Positions 1 through 7,374 of a DNA stretch of 59,656 nucleotides are shown piece after piece. This DNA comes from UBA6019 sp035535055 (GTDB lineage Bacteria; Chloroflexota; Dormibacteria; Dormibacterales; Dormibacteraceae). A program made the translations under genes and the position numbers. The stretch spans positions 1-59,656 of the forward strand of contig DATLQT010000003.1 in assembly GCA_035535055.1 (NCBI GenBank), written 5' to 3'. Position 1 is the first letter of the stretch; each line of letters starts with the position of its first letter. Below the pieces are notes generated by a model. That model worked only from the letters and a program-made list of their open reading frames with translations. It was not told the DNA's origin and did not search any database.

Positions 1-105
1 CGGCTGCTGGGGGTCTCGCTCGCAACCGCCAAGTCACGCATCTACCGGGCGGCCCGCCGTCTCCGGCCCGGCATAGCCCTGGAGGAGGTCATCCCGACCG
101 CATGA
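1..105 (+). CDS. ECF RNA polymerase sigma factor, C-terminal end (partial)
   Basis: Only the last 34 codons are present; the 5' part lies before the window. The peptide reads as the helix-turn-helix of sigma region 4 (LGVSLATAKSRIYRA, then a basic RR-L stretch), which binds the -35 element of target promoters. It ends in TGA that overlaps the next ATG in an ATGA arrangement, so the two genes are probably translationally coupled, as is usual for an ECF sigma factor and its membrane-bound regulator. The subfamily cannot be assigned from this fragment. Confidence 0.8.
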   Translation, partial: RLLGVSLATAKSRIYRAARRLRPGIALEEVIPTA

Positions 106-857
106 AAGACGACATCCGCCGTGCCTTCGACGGGATCACCGAGGCGCCTCACCCCGCCCTCCGCGCGTCGCTCCGGGCTCGCCTCAGGGCCGGGCAAGCC
201 GAGGATCCGCCGCGCGCCTGGCGGCTGGTGGTCGGATCCGTCCTGGCCGCCGGCGTCGTCGCCCTGGTCCTGGTCGTCGCCGTCGGCCTGCAGCCGCAGG
301 GCCGCGAGGGTCCGGCGCCCGTGGCAACCGCCGCCGCGACCCCTTCGGCCCTTCCGACCGCGACCCCGACGCCGGCAATCGCCGCCGTCTCGCCGACACC
401 GAGCCCCACCTCAGCCTCTCTGGCCTGCTCCTCTCCGCAGACCTTCAGCGGCGGAACGCCCGGCGTGGCGAGCGTCACCCAGGTGAGGGTCGGGACCACC
501 GCCGCCTACGACCGCTTCGTGATCCAGTTCGACGGGCCGGTCCCGACCTACACGGTGACGCCCCAGGGGTCCGCTACCTTCATGCAGGACCCGACCGGGC
601 AGACCCTCCAGCTGAGGGGCGCCGACGGCGTCAAGATCGTCGTCCGCGGCGCCAGCGCCACCACCCCGAGCGGCTCCCCGGCATACGCCGGTCCTATGGA
701 CCTGACCCCCGGCTACTCATCGCTGCAGGAGGCACGCCAGCTGGGTGACTTCGAGCGGGTCTACAGCTGGGGGCTGGGGATCAGCCAGCCCGCCTGCCTG
801 CGGGTATCCGTCTTCACCGGCCCGGCGCGGTTGGTGGTGGACGTCCTCAAGCACTGA
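102..857 (+). CDS. Single-pass membrane protein with AMIN-like extracytoplasmic domain, candidate anti-sigma factor
   Basis: 251 residues. A short basic cytoplasmic part (1-40) is followed by one membrane helix (about 41-63), a Pro/Thr/Ala-rich spacer (about 64-105) and a beta-rich outer domain (about 110-250) holding two cysteines (109 and 232) that could form a disulfide. The motif around VRVGTTAAYDRFVIQF resembles the AMIN-like domain of actinobacterial cell-wall proteins. Its 4-base overlap with the ECF sigma gene suggests it holds or senses for that sigma factor, but the cytoplasmic part is very short for a classical anti-sigma domain. The topology is clear from sequence; the regulatory role is inferred from position. 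Confidence 0.7.
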   Translation: MKDDIRRAFDGITEAPHPALRASLRARLRAGQAEDPPRAWRLVVGSVLAAGVVALVLVVAVGLQPQGREGPAPVATAAATPSALPTATPTPAIAAVSPTPSPTSASLACSSPQTFSGGTPGVASVTQVRVGTTAAYDRFVIQFDGPVPTYTVTPQGSATFMQDPTGQTLQLRGADGVKIVVRGASATTPSGSPAYAGPMDLTPGYSSLQEARQLGDFERVYSWGLGISQPACLRVSVFTGPARLVVDVLKH

Positions 858-867
858 CCGCCGGCTC

Positions 868-1170
868 CTAACGGGTGGCTCCCTTCGGGTCCAGGACGAC
901 CGTCCAAAGCTCGATCCGGGTCGGGCGCAGCATGCCATTCACCGCCCAGGGATCCTGCGCCATCCGGGCGCGAACCTCCTCCTCGGAGCCGGCGACGACC
1001 ACCCAGAGGGTCTCGCGGTCACCCTCGAGCGGGCCGACCAGGCGCGCGAAACCGTCGTCGGCAAGTCCGTCCATGAAGGCGGCGTGATCAGCCCAGCCGG
1101 CCTGCTCCCTCATGTCAAGCGACCAGTCCCAGGGGCCGCCGCGCTCGACGCGGACGACGTAGATTGCCAA
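868..1170 (-). CDS. YCII-related domain protein
   Basis: 100 residues, close to the usual size of stand-alone YCII proteins (dimeric ferredoxin-like alpha/beta barrel fold). Features are the N-terminal strand AIYVVRVERG, a helix with a central His (WADHAAFMDGLADDG) and the C-terminal segment DPWAVNGMLRPTRIELWTVV. Members are small dimeric proteins of mostly unknown or lyase-like function. It lies 20 bases after the carboxyltransferase gene, last in the minus-strand acyl-CoA run, and stops 10 bases from the convergent AMIN-like gene. The specific reaction is unknown. Confidence 0.75.
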   Translation of the reverse strand: MAIYVVRVERGGPWDWSLDMREQAGWADHAAFMDGLADDGFARLVGPLEGDRETLWVVVAGSEEEVRARMAQDPWAVNGMLRPTRIELWTVVLDPKGATR

Positions 1171-1190
1171 AGCCGCCTACCCGGGCGGGC

Positions 1191-2753
1191 TCAGAGCGGG
1201 ATGTTCCCGTGGCGGCGAGGCGTCCGGCGGCGCTCCTTGCCGAGGGCGACTTTGAGCGCGCCGATGAGCACCCGCCGGGTCGATCCCGGCTCGATGACGT
1301 CGTCGATGTAGCCGCGCTCGGCGGCGACGTAGGGATTCGCGAAGCGCTCGGTGTAGTCGTTGACCAGGGCGGCCCGGCGGCCGATCTTGTCCTTCGCCCG
1401 CTCGAGCTCGCGCTTGAAGACGATGTTGACCGCGCCCTCGGGACCCATCACGGCGATCTCGGCCGTCGGCCAGGCGGCGTTGTAGTCGGCCCGGATGTGC
1501 TTGGAGCACATGACGCAGTAGGCGCCGCCGTACGCCTTGCGGGTGATCACGGTCAGCTTGGGGACGGTGGCCTCGCTGTAGGCGTAGAGGAGCTTGGACC
1601 CGTGCCGGATGATTCCGCCGTATTCCTGCGCCGTGCCGGGCAGGAAGCCGGGCACGTCCACCAAGGTGACCAGCGGGATGTTGAAGGAGTCGCAGTAGCG
1701 GACGAAGCGCGCGGCCTTGGTGGAGGCGTTGATGTCGAGGGCTCCGGCCAGCACGCGGGGCTGGTTGGCGACGACGCCGACCGAGTGGCCGTCGAGGCGG
1801 GCGAACCCGACCACGATGTTCTGCGCGTAGAGCCCCTGGACCTCGAGGAAGTCGCCGTCATCGACCACCATCCGGATGACGTCCTTGATGTCGTAGGCCT
1901 CTCGAGAACTGTCCGGAATGATCGACGCGAGCCTGGGGTCCGCGCGATTCGGGTCGTCGGTCGGAGCCCGGTAGGGCGCGGGCTCGTCGCAGCTGGAGGG
2001 GATGAAGGAGAGCAGGCGGCGGGTCTGCGCAAAGGACTCGTCCTCGTCCTGGGCCAGGAAGTGGCCGACGCCGGAACGGGTGTTGTGGACCTCGGCGCCG
2101 CCCAGAGAGTCGAAGTCGACGTCCTCGCCGGTGGTCACCTTGATGACCTCGGGTCCGGTGATGAACATGTAGCCGACGTCGTGGACCATGAACACGAAGT
2201 CGGTCATCGCCGGCGAGTAGACGGCGCCGCCGGTGCAGGGCCCGAGGATCAGGCTCAGCTGCGGGATCACGCCTGACGCCTCGACGTTGCGCCAGAAGAT
2301 CTCCGCGTAACCGGCCAGCGAGACGACGCCCTCTTGGATCCGCGCACCGCCGGAGTCGTTGATGCCGATGAAGGGCACCCGGTTGCGCAGCGCCAGGTCC
2401 ATCACCTTGCAGACCTTCTCGGCGAAAACCTCGCCCAGCGAACCGCCGAAGACCGTCGCGTCATGGCTGAAGAGGAGGACGTCGCGGCCGTCGATCTTGG
2501 CGAAACCGGTGACGACGCCGTCCCCTGCCGGCCGTCGCTCGGCGAGGCCGAAGTTGGTCGAGCGGTGGGTCGCGAAGGTGTCGAGCTCGGTGAAGGAGTT
2601 GGTGTCGACCAGGCGCTGGATCCGCTCCCGCGCGGTCAGCCGGCCGCGGGCGTGCTGGCGCTCGTAGCCGTCGCCATCGCCGTGGGCGGCCTCGTACTTG
2701 CGCTGCCGGAGGAGGTTGATCTTGAGGACGTTGGGGTCGGTCTTCTTCGGCAT
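1191..2753 (-). CDS. pccB: Acyl-CoA (propionyl-CoA) carboxylase beta subunit, carboxyltransferase
   Basis: 520 residues, the normal length for biotin-dependent acyl-CoA carboxyltransferases, which move CO2 from carboxybiotin to propionyl-CoA to give methylmalonyl-CoA. Visible signatures are GGARIQEGV, GPCTGGAVYSPA (N-terminal oxyanion-hole glycines), VDVPGFLPGT and RKAYGGAY in the C-terminal half. It lies 15 bases after the methylmalonyl-CoA mutase gene in a minus-strand operon that also holds the epimerase, which favours propionyl-CoA as substrate. The biotin carboxylase/biotin carrier (alpha) subunit is not in the window, so it must be encoded elsewhere. A decarboxylase role is possible but less likely. 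Confidence 0.9.
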   Translation of the reverse strand: MPKKTDPNVLKINLLRQRKYEAAHGDGDGYERQHARGRLTARERIQRLVDTNSFTELDTFATHRSTNFGLAERRPAGDGVVTGFAKIDGRDVLLFSHDATVFGGSLGEVFAEKVCKVMDLALRNRVPFIGINDSGGARIQEGVVSLAGYAEIFWRNVEASGVIPQLSLILGPCTGGAVYSPAMTDFVFMVHDVGYMFITGPEVIKVTTGEDVDFDSLGGAEVHNTRSGVGHFLAQDEDESFAQTRRLLSFIPSSCDEPAPYRAPTDDPNRADPRLASIIPDSSREAYDIKDVIRMVVDDGDFLEVQGLYAQNIVVGFARLDGHSVGVVANQPRVLAGALDINASTKAARFVRYCDSFNIPLVTLVDVPGFLPGTAQEYGGIIRHGSKLLYAYSEATVPKLTVITRKAYGGAYCVMCSKHIRADYNAAWPTAEIAVMGPEGAVNIVFKRELERAKDKIGRRAALVNDYTERFANPYVAAERGYIDDVIEPGSTRRVLIGALKVALGKERRRTPRRHGNIPL

Positions 2754-2768
2754 CTGTTTTCCTTGCAG

Positions 2769-4319
2769 CTAGACCTCGGCCGGAGCCTGGTACTCACCGA
2801 AGACCGCCCGCAGGCGGTCGCAGCATTCGCCGATCGTGCAGTAGGCCGCCAGGGCCTCCCGCAGCGGTGGCAGCAGGTTGCCGGCGCCGCGAGCCTCGTC
2901 GCCGAGACGGTCGAGGCAGCGCTCGGCCACGGCGGCGTCCCGGCCGGCGCGGACCTTGGCCACCCGCCGCCGCTGCTCCTCCTCGCCGCGGGGCTCGATC
3001 CTCATGATCTCGACCGGCTCCTCCTCGGTTGCCGTGAAGCGGTTGAGCCCGATGATGGCGCGGTCGCCGCTCTCCACCCGCAGCTGAAGCCGATAGGCGC
3101 TCTCGGCGATCCGCCGCTGCATCCAGCCCGACTCGATCGCGGCCACCGCCCCGCCCTGCTCGTCGACCTCGGCCATCGCCCGTAGCGCCTCGTCCTCGAC
3201 GCGGTCGGTCAGCGCCTCCACGTAGTGGGAGCCGCCCAGCGGGTCGGCGACGGCGGCCACGCCCGTCTCGTAGCCGATCACCTGCTGGGTCCGCAGCGCC
3301 AGCTCCGCGGCCAGCTGGGTGGGCAGGCCCAGCGCCTCGTCGAAGCCGTTGGTGTGGAGCGACTGGGTGCCCCCGAGCACCGCGCTCATCGCCTCCAGCG
3401 CCGTCCGCACCACGTTGACCAGCGGCTGCTGGGCGGTGAGGGTGACGCCCCCGGTCTGGGTGTGGAAGCGCAGCGCCTGCGAGCGCTTGTCCCCGGCCTT
3501 GAAGCGGTCGCGCATGATCCGCGCCCACATCCGCCGCGCGGCTCGGAACTTGGCCGCCTCCTCGAAGAAGTCCATATGGCAGGCGAAGAAGAAGCTCAGC
3601 CGGGGCGCGAACTGGTCTACCTCGAGGCCCGCCGCGAGCGCCGCCTCGACGTAGGCGATGGCGTCGGCGAGGGTGAAGGCGACCTCCTCGGCCGCCGTCG
3701 AGCCCGCCTCCCGGATGTGGTAGCCGGAGATCGAGATCGTGTTCCAGTTGGGCAGCTCGTCGCGGCAGTAGGCGAAGAGGTCGGTCGTGAGGCGCATCGA
3801 CGGCTTGGGCGGGAAGATGTAGGTGCCGCGCGCCGCGTACTCCTTCAGGATGTCGTTCTGGACAGTCCCGGTGATCTTCTCCTTCGGCACACCCTGCTTT
3901 TCGGCCACCAGCTGGTAGAGGAGGAGCAGCAGCGCCGCGGTCGCGTTGATGGTCATCGAGGTCGAGACCTCGGCCAGTGGGATGTCCGCCAGCAGCGTCT
4001 CCATGTCCGCCAGCGAGTCGATGGCGACCCCGACCTTGCCGACCTCGCCCTTCGACATCGGCGAGTCGGAGTCGTAGCCGATCTGGGTCGGCAGGTCGAA
4101 GGCGACCGAGAGGCCGGTCTGGCCATGGGCCAGGAGGTGGCGGTAGCGCTGGTTCGACTCGGCGGCGGAGCCGAACCCGGCGTACTGGCGCATGGTCCAA
4201 AGGCGGCTCCGATAGCCATCGCGGTGGATCCCGCGGGTGAAGGGGAACTCTCCTGGCGGCGGTTCGCCGTAGAACGGCTCCAGGGGCAGCCCGGAGTCGT
4301 TCCTGCGCTCCTCAGGCAT
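2769..4319 (-). CDS. Methylmalonyl-CoA mutase large (catalytic) subunit without B12 domain
   Basis: 516 residues from the ATG at 4319. Substrate-barrel motifs of the mutase family are clear: MRQYAGFGSAAESNQRY, GLSVAFDLPTQIGYDSD, FHTQTGGVTLTAQQP and GTQSLHTNGFDE. The protein rearranges (R)-methylmalonyl-CoA to succinyl-CoA with adenosylcobalamin. It stops where full-length mutases continue into a cobalamin-binding domain, so it is the two-subunit architecture and needs a separate small subunit not present here. The start overlaps the epimerase stop by 8 bases, which supports this ATG over the longer open frame reaching 4685. Confidence 0.9.
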   Translation of the reverse strand: MPEERRNDSGLPLEPFYGEPPPGEFPFTRGIHRDGYRSRLWTMRQYAGFGSAAESNQRYRHLLAHGQTGLSVAFDLPTQIGYDSDSPMSKGEVGKVGVAIDSLADMETLLADIPLAEVSTSMTINATAALLLLLYQLVAEKQGVPKEKITGTVQNDILKEYAARGTYIFPPKPSMRLTTDLFAYCRDELPNWNTISISGYHIREAGSTAAEEVAFTLADAIAYVEAALAAGLEVDQFAPRLSFFFACHMDFFEEAAKFRAARRMWARIMRDRFKAGDKRSQALRFHTQTGGVTLTAQQPLVNVVRTALEAMSAVLGGTQSLHTNGFDEALGLPTQLAAELALRTQQVIGYETGVAAVADPLGGSHYVEALTDRVEDEALRAMAEVDEQGGAVAAIESGWMQRRIAESAYRLQLRVESGDRAIIGLNRFTATEEEPVEIMRIEPRGEEEQRRRVAKVRAGRDAAVAERCLDRLGDEARGAGNLLPPLREALAAYCTIGECCDRLRAVFGEYQAPAEV

Positions 4320-4707
4320 GCCGCTCGACCAGCTCGGTGAGGACGCCTCCCACGCTCCTGGGATGAAAGAAGACGATCGGCGTGCCGTGGACGCCGACCC
4401 GGATCTCCCCCGACTGCTCGAACCCCTCGCCGACCATCCGCTCCACCTCGGCGTGGATGTCGTCGACCGTGTAGGCGAGGTGATGGAGCCCCGGACCGCG
4501 CTCGGCGAGGAACTTGCCGATGCCCTCGGCGATATCGGTCGCGTGGAGCAGCTCCAGCTCCACCCCACCCGAGTCCACGAGGGCGAAGTCGAGTCCGTCG
4601 AGGTTGCCCCGGCGGATGAGGCTCCCGCCCAGCTTGCCGGTGTAGAGGGCGACGGCCACGTCGATGTCCGCGACGGCGATGCCAACGTGGTTCAGACCAA
4701 GGAACAC
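4312..4707 (-). CDS. mce: Methylmalonyl-CoA epimerase
   Basis: 131 residues, typical for this vicinal-oxygen-chelate enzyme, which interconverts (S)- and (R)-methylmalonyl-CoA between the carboxylase and mutase steps. Candidate metal ligands are His7 (GLNHVGIAV), the His pair in LHHLAYTVDDI and a C-terminal Glu (VLTELVERH). It lies directly before the mutase gene, overlapping it by 8 bases, and 5 bases after the membrane-protein gene on the same strand. Conservation of motifs and position makes the call secure. Confidence 0.93.
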   Translation of the reverse strand: MFLGLNHVGIAVADIDVAVALYTGKLGGSLIRRGNLDGLDFALVDSGGVELELLHATDIAEGIGKFLAERGPGLHHLAYTVDDIHAEVERMVGEGFEQSGEIRVGVHGTPIVFFHPRSVGGVLTELVERHA

Positions 4708-4712
4708 GAACC

Positions 4713-5276
4713 CTATTGTCGGCTGCGACGCTTTTCCAGTTGAGGAAGGAGGAGATCGAAGCCGAGCACGGCGCCCGCGCTCGCCGCCAGGGCCAGCAGC
4801 CAGCCGAGGATGGAGAGCTGGAGGACCAACCCCTCGCGCTCCTCCACCAGCCGCAGCGAGCGGCCGGCGACGACCCAGCCGCCCTTGAAGCCGACGATCA
4901 CCGTCGCCGCCCGGACGCCGGGCTGGGGTTCCCAGGTGACCTCGTCACGACCGCCGACCGGGGCGTTGTCGAAGGCCGAGATCGGGTAGTCGGGCAGCTT
5001 GCCGTCGAGCCGCGCCGAGCCGCCGACGGTCCGGCGGTCGGACCCGTAGACGAGGATCCACGGGGCCAGCGAACGCTTGATGTCGATGGCCGGAATGCCC
5101 GCCGCCGCCACCGTCAGTCCCTGGGCAGCGGCGTCCTCCGCCATCTGCACCTGGGGATCGTTGGCGTCTGCGCGAAGAACCTGCTGAGCCACGACGCAGG
5201 TGGTCCCCGACAGCAGCGTGATCGCCGCGGCGATCGGCAGCCAGCGCCGCAGGAAGTCGATCAGCCGTGGATCCAC
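4713..5276 (-). CDS. Two-helix membrane protein of unknown function
   Basis: 187 residues from a GTG start. A membrane helix near residues 13-32 (WLPIAAAITLLSGTTCVVAQ) and a second near 152-174 (LGWLLALAASAGAVLGFDLL) flank an extracytoplasmic region of roughly 115 residues, and a basic tail ends KRRSRQ. The layout resembles small double-helix sensor-like proteins but I recognise no family. It sits inside the minus-strand acyl-CoA operon, 44 bases after the dehydrogenase gene and 5 bases before the epimerase gene, so it is probably co-transcribed; a link to fatty-acid metabolism is only inferred from that. Confidence 0.65.
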   Translation of the reverse strand: MDPRLIDFLRRWLPIAAAITLLSGTTCVVAQQVLRADANDPQVQMAEDAAAQGLTVAAAGIPAIDIKRSLAPWILVYGSDRRTVGGSARLDGKLPDYPISAFDNAPVGGRDEVTWEPQPGVRAATVIVGFKGGWVVAGRSLRLVEEREGLVLQLSILGWLLALAASAGAVLGFDLLLPQLEKRRSRQ

Positions 5277-5320
5277 CGTTCGCCGCCTTTCAACGCGTGG
5301 CCGCCCGAACGGTTACCGAC

Positions 5321-6169
5321 TCAGTAGCGATACCACCCCTCGCCGGTCTTGCGGCCGAGCTTTCCCTCCTCGACCTTGCGGGCGAGCGCCTCGGAGGGTT
5401 TGTACTTGGGGTCGCCGGTCGTCTCGTAGACGTGCTTGCGGGCGCCGTAGGTGACGTCGAGGCCGCTCAGGTCGCCGAGCCGGAACGGGCCCAGCGGCCA
5501 GTTGAGGCCCTTCTCGACCGCGACGTCGATGTCCTCGAAGCTGGCCACGCCCGCGTCGAGGAGGCGATAGGCCTCCTGGCTGGCGTGGTGGAGGATGCGG
5601 TTGACGATGAAGCCCTCGATCTCCCGGTTGAGCAGGACCGGCACCCGGCCCATCTCGCGGACGAAGTCCATCGCGAAGCGGACGGTCTCCTCCGAGGTCT
5701 CCGGCCCGCGGACCACCTCACAGAGCTCCATCACCAGGACCGGGAAGAAGAAGTGAAGGTTGCAACAGCGATCCGGGTGCCGGGTGGCGGAGGCGATCTT
5801 CGAGATCGGCATGGTCGAGGAGTTGGACGCCAGCACCGTGGACGGCGGGCAGAGCCGATCCAGCTCGGCGAACACCTCGCGTTTGGCCTCCAGCCTCTCG
5901 ACGATGGCCTCGATCACGATCTCGGCGTCCGCGGCAGCCTCGGCGAGGTCGATGGTCGTCCGCACCCGGGAGACCGCGGCGTCCGCGTCGGGCTGGGTCA
6001 TCCGCCCCTTGTCGACCCGGCGCTGGAGCACGGCGCGGTTTTGTTCGACCGCCCTGGCCAGCTGGTCGGCGGACACGTCCTGGAGCCGGACCTCGACGCC
6101 CTGCAGGGCCGCCTGCTGGGCGATCTGGGAGCCCATCCCTCCGCCGCCGACGACGGCAAGGCGGGTCAC
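5321..6169 (-). CDS. 3-hydroxyacyl-CoA (3-hydroxybutyryl-CoA) dehydrogenase
   Basis: 282 residues, the length of stand-alone short-chain 3-hydroxyacyl-CoA dehydrogenases. The N-terminal Rossmann motif VVGGGGMGSQIA binds NAD; NSSTMPISKIA and the catalytic His in NLHFFFPVLVMELCEVV follow, and the C-terminal dimerisation domain carries GLNWPLGPFRLGDLSGLDV. It oxidises 3-hydroxyacyl-CoA in beta-oxidation or acts in butyrate/hydroxybutyrate metabolism. Its ATG overlaps the stop of the upstream SCP2-like gene in an ATGA junction, placing it in the same operon. Confidence 0.92.
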   Translation of the reverse strand: MTRLAVVGGGGMGSQIAQQAALQGVEVRLQDVSADQLARAVEQNRAVLQRRVDKGRMTQPDADAAVSRVRTTIDLAEAAADAEIVIEAIVERLEAKREVFAELDRLCPPSTVLASNSSTMPISKIASATRHPDRCCNLHFFFPVLVMELCEVVRGPETSEETVRFAMDFVREMGRVPVLLNREIEGFIVNRILHHASQEAYRLLDAGVASFEDIDVAVEKGLNWPLGPFRLGDLSGLDVTYGARKHVYETTGDPKYKPSEALARKVEEGKLGRKTGEGWYRY

Positions 6170-6540
6170 CGCACCGAGAAGACTCGGGTCACTTGGTTGA
6201 GCGTCGGGATGTTGGCGAGCATCCCGTCGATGTGGAGGCCGCCGGTCAGGAGCTTGGCGACGATGTGGCGCCCGACGCCATCGACGTAGATCGGCATCCC
6301 GAAGGGGCCGATGGAGAGGTTGGAGAGCATCATCACGGTGTCAGCGTCGGTACGGATGGTGAGCCGCCGATCGCGCTTGAGGCCGTTGCTGACGACCAAC
6401 CTGCCTCCCTTGAACTCGAGCGTCACCGACTCTTCGATGTCCTCGACGACGATCCCAACTCGCGCCTTCAGGGTGTCGAAGTCGTTGCGCTTCTCGGGGC
6501 GACCCTCCACGTTGGCCTCGATGAGACCGCCGAGCATCAT
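6166..6540 (-). CDS. SCP2-like sterol/lipid-binding domain protein, start uncertain
   Basis: 124 residues from the only canonical start, ATG at 6540. The segments VTLEFKGGRLVVSNG and LTIRTDADTVMMLSNL match the SCP2 lipid-carrier fold. The open frame continues upstream to 6654 with protein-like sequence (EKLVEYADGDGASSFA) but contains no ATG, GTG or TTG, only CTG codons at 6582 and 6621, and no Shine-Dalgarno precedes 6540. The true start may therefore be a non-standard codon upstream. The 3' end overlaps the dehydrogenase start by 4 bases. It probably binds acyl-CoA or other lipids for the neighbouring enzymes. Confidence 0.7.
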   Translation of the reverse strand: MMLGGLIEANVEGRPEKRNDFDTLKARVGIVVEDIEESVTLEFKGGRLVVSNGLKRDRRLTIRTDADTVMMLSNLSIGPFGMPIYVDGVGRHIVAKLLTGGLHIDGMLANIPTLNQVTRVFSVR

Positions 6541-6607
6541 CGCGAAGGAGCTGGCGCCGTCGCCGTCGGCGTACTCGACCAGCTTTTCGGGACGCGCCCC
6601 CCGGCGC

Positions 6608-7033
6608 TTAGGCTTCGTCAGGGAACTCGACCGGGATGCGCGTCGTGCACTCGGTCATCTCCTGGGACGCCCGGGTGTAACGGACGATGGTCGGCAGGTC
6701 GCCCTTCAGCTTCAGCTTGCCCTGCATCATGCCCTTGGTAGGGTCGAGCTCCTTCTGCATCACCTGCTTCCAGCGCGAGTAGGGCGCGCTGATGACGAAG
6801 TCGCACTCGCCGGCCTCGGCGGCACCGACCATCTTGATCGAACGGGCCTCGCCGTCGAAGAGGTCCATCAGGACTCCCTTGGCCTCGGGGAACTTCTTAT
6901 CGGGCTCGGCCTCGACGACCAGGCCGACCGTCCACTTCCAGCCCTTGCCGGCCTGCTTGTAGACCGAGGACTTGTTGATCTCGTCCTTGAAGGCGGCCGC
7001 GAACTCGTCACTGAACGCCTTGATCTTTGCCAT
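6608..7033 (-). CDS. SCP2 sterol-binding domain protein
   Basis: 141 residues, first gene of the minus-strand acyl-CoA operon. It reads as a complete SCP2 domain: an N-terminal helix (AFSDEFAAAFKDEINKS), central strands (KFPEAKGVLMDLFDGEARS, CDFVISAPYSRWKQVM) and the lipid-pocket segment KGMMQGKLKLKGDLPTIVRY. Such domains carry fatty acyl-CoA or other lipids. The ATG is preceded by a strong GGAGGAGG about 10 bases upstream. A second SCP2-like gene follows directly, so two lipid carriers are made in tandem. Ligand unknown. Confidence 0.85.
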   Translation of the reverse strand: MAKIKAFSDEFAAAFKDEINKSSVYKQAGKGWKWTVGLVVEAEPDKKFPEAKGVLMDLFDGEARSIKMVGAAEAGECDFVISAPYSRWKQVMQKELDPTKGMMQGKLKLKGDLPTIVRYTRASQEMTECTTRIPVEFPDEA

Positions 7034-7062
7034 GTCTATCTAGCCTCCTCCGCTTCGCCACA

Positions 7063-7068
7063 AAAGTA
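7063..7068 (-). promoter_or_regulatory. Candidate -10 element of the acyl-CoA operon
   Basis: On the minus strand TACTTT (TANNNT type) lies about 29 bases before the SCP2 ATG, leaving room for the GGAGGAGG ribosome-binding site. No convincing -35 is seen. This would drive the eight-gene minus-strand run down to 868. Confidence 0.4.
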
Positions 7069-7374
7069 ACAGGGCCATTGGACCCGCAGGCGGCGGGAAC
7101 CTGAGGCTAGCGGGAGGCCTGGACGGGATGGCCGCGGCGGGCGGCGGGTTCCAGGTCGCCGTGCCGACCGAAAGCGCCGGCCGCGCGCCGGGAGCGGATG
7201 GAGCAGCGCCGGACCTCGACCGGCCTGGAGCTGTTTCGCGGAGGGGTGCCGGCTCGGTGGTCGTACGAGCTCACCCGCACAATATATTGAGCCTGGTCGC
7301 CATGTGCAATACCACTTTTGGGCATTGTGCGGCCCAGCTCGAAGGCGTCTGAACTCGGCATAGGATTTCCATCC
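7069..7374. promoter_or_regulatory. Divergent control region between acyl-CoA operon and acyl-CoA ligase
   Basis: About 300 bases without a believable gene. An AT-rich patch stands out in otherwise GC-rich DNA. It holds a perfect 9-base inverted repeat, CCGCACAAT (7275-7283) and ATTGTGCGG (7324-7332), with a related TGTGCAAT (7303-7310) between the arms. TAGGAT at 7361-7366, 8 bases before the ligase ATG, is the probable -10. The inverted repeat could be the operator of a TetR/GntR-type fatty-acid regulator controlling both directions; no such regulator is encoded in the window. Confidence 0.5.
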
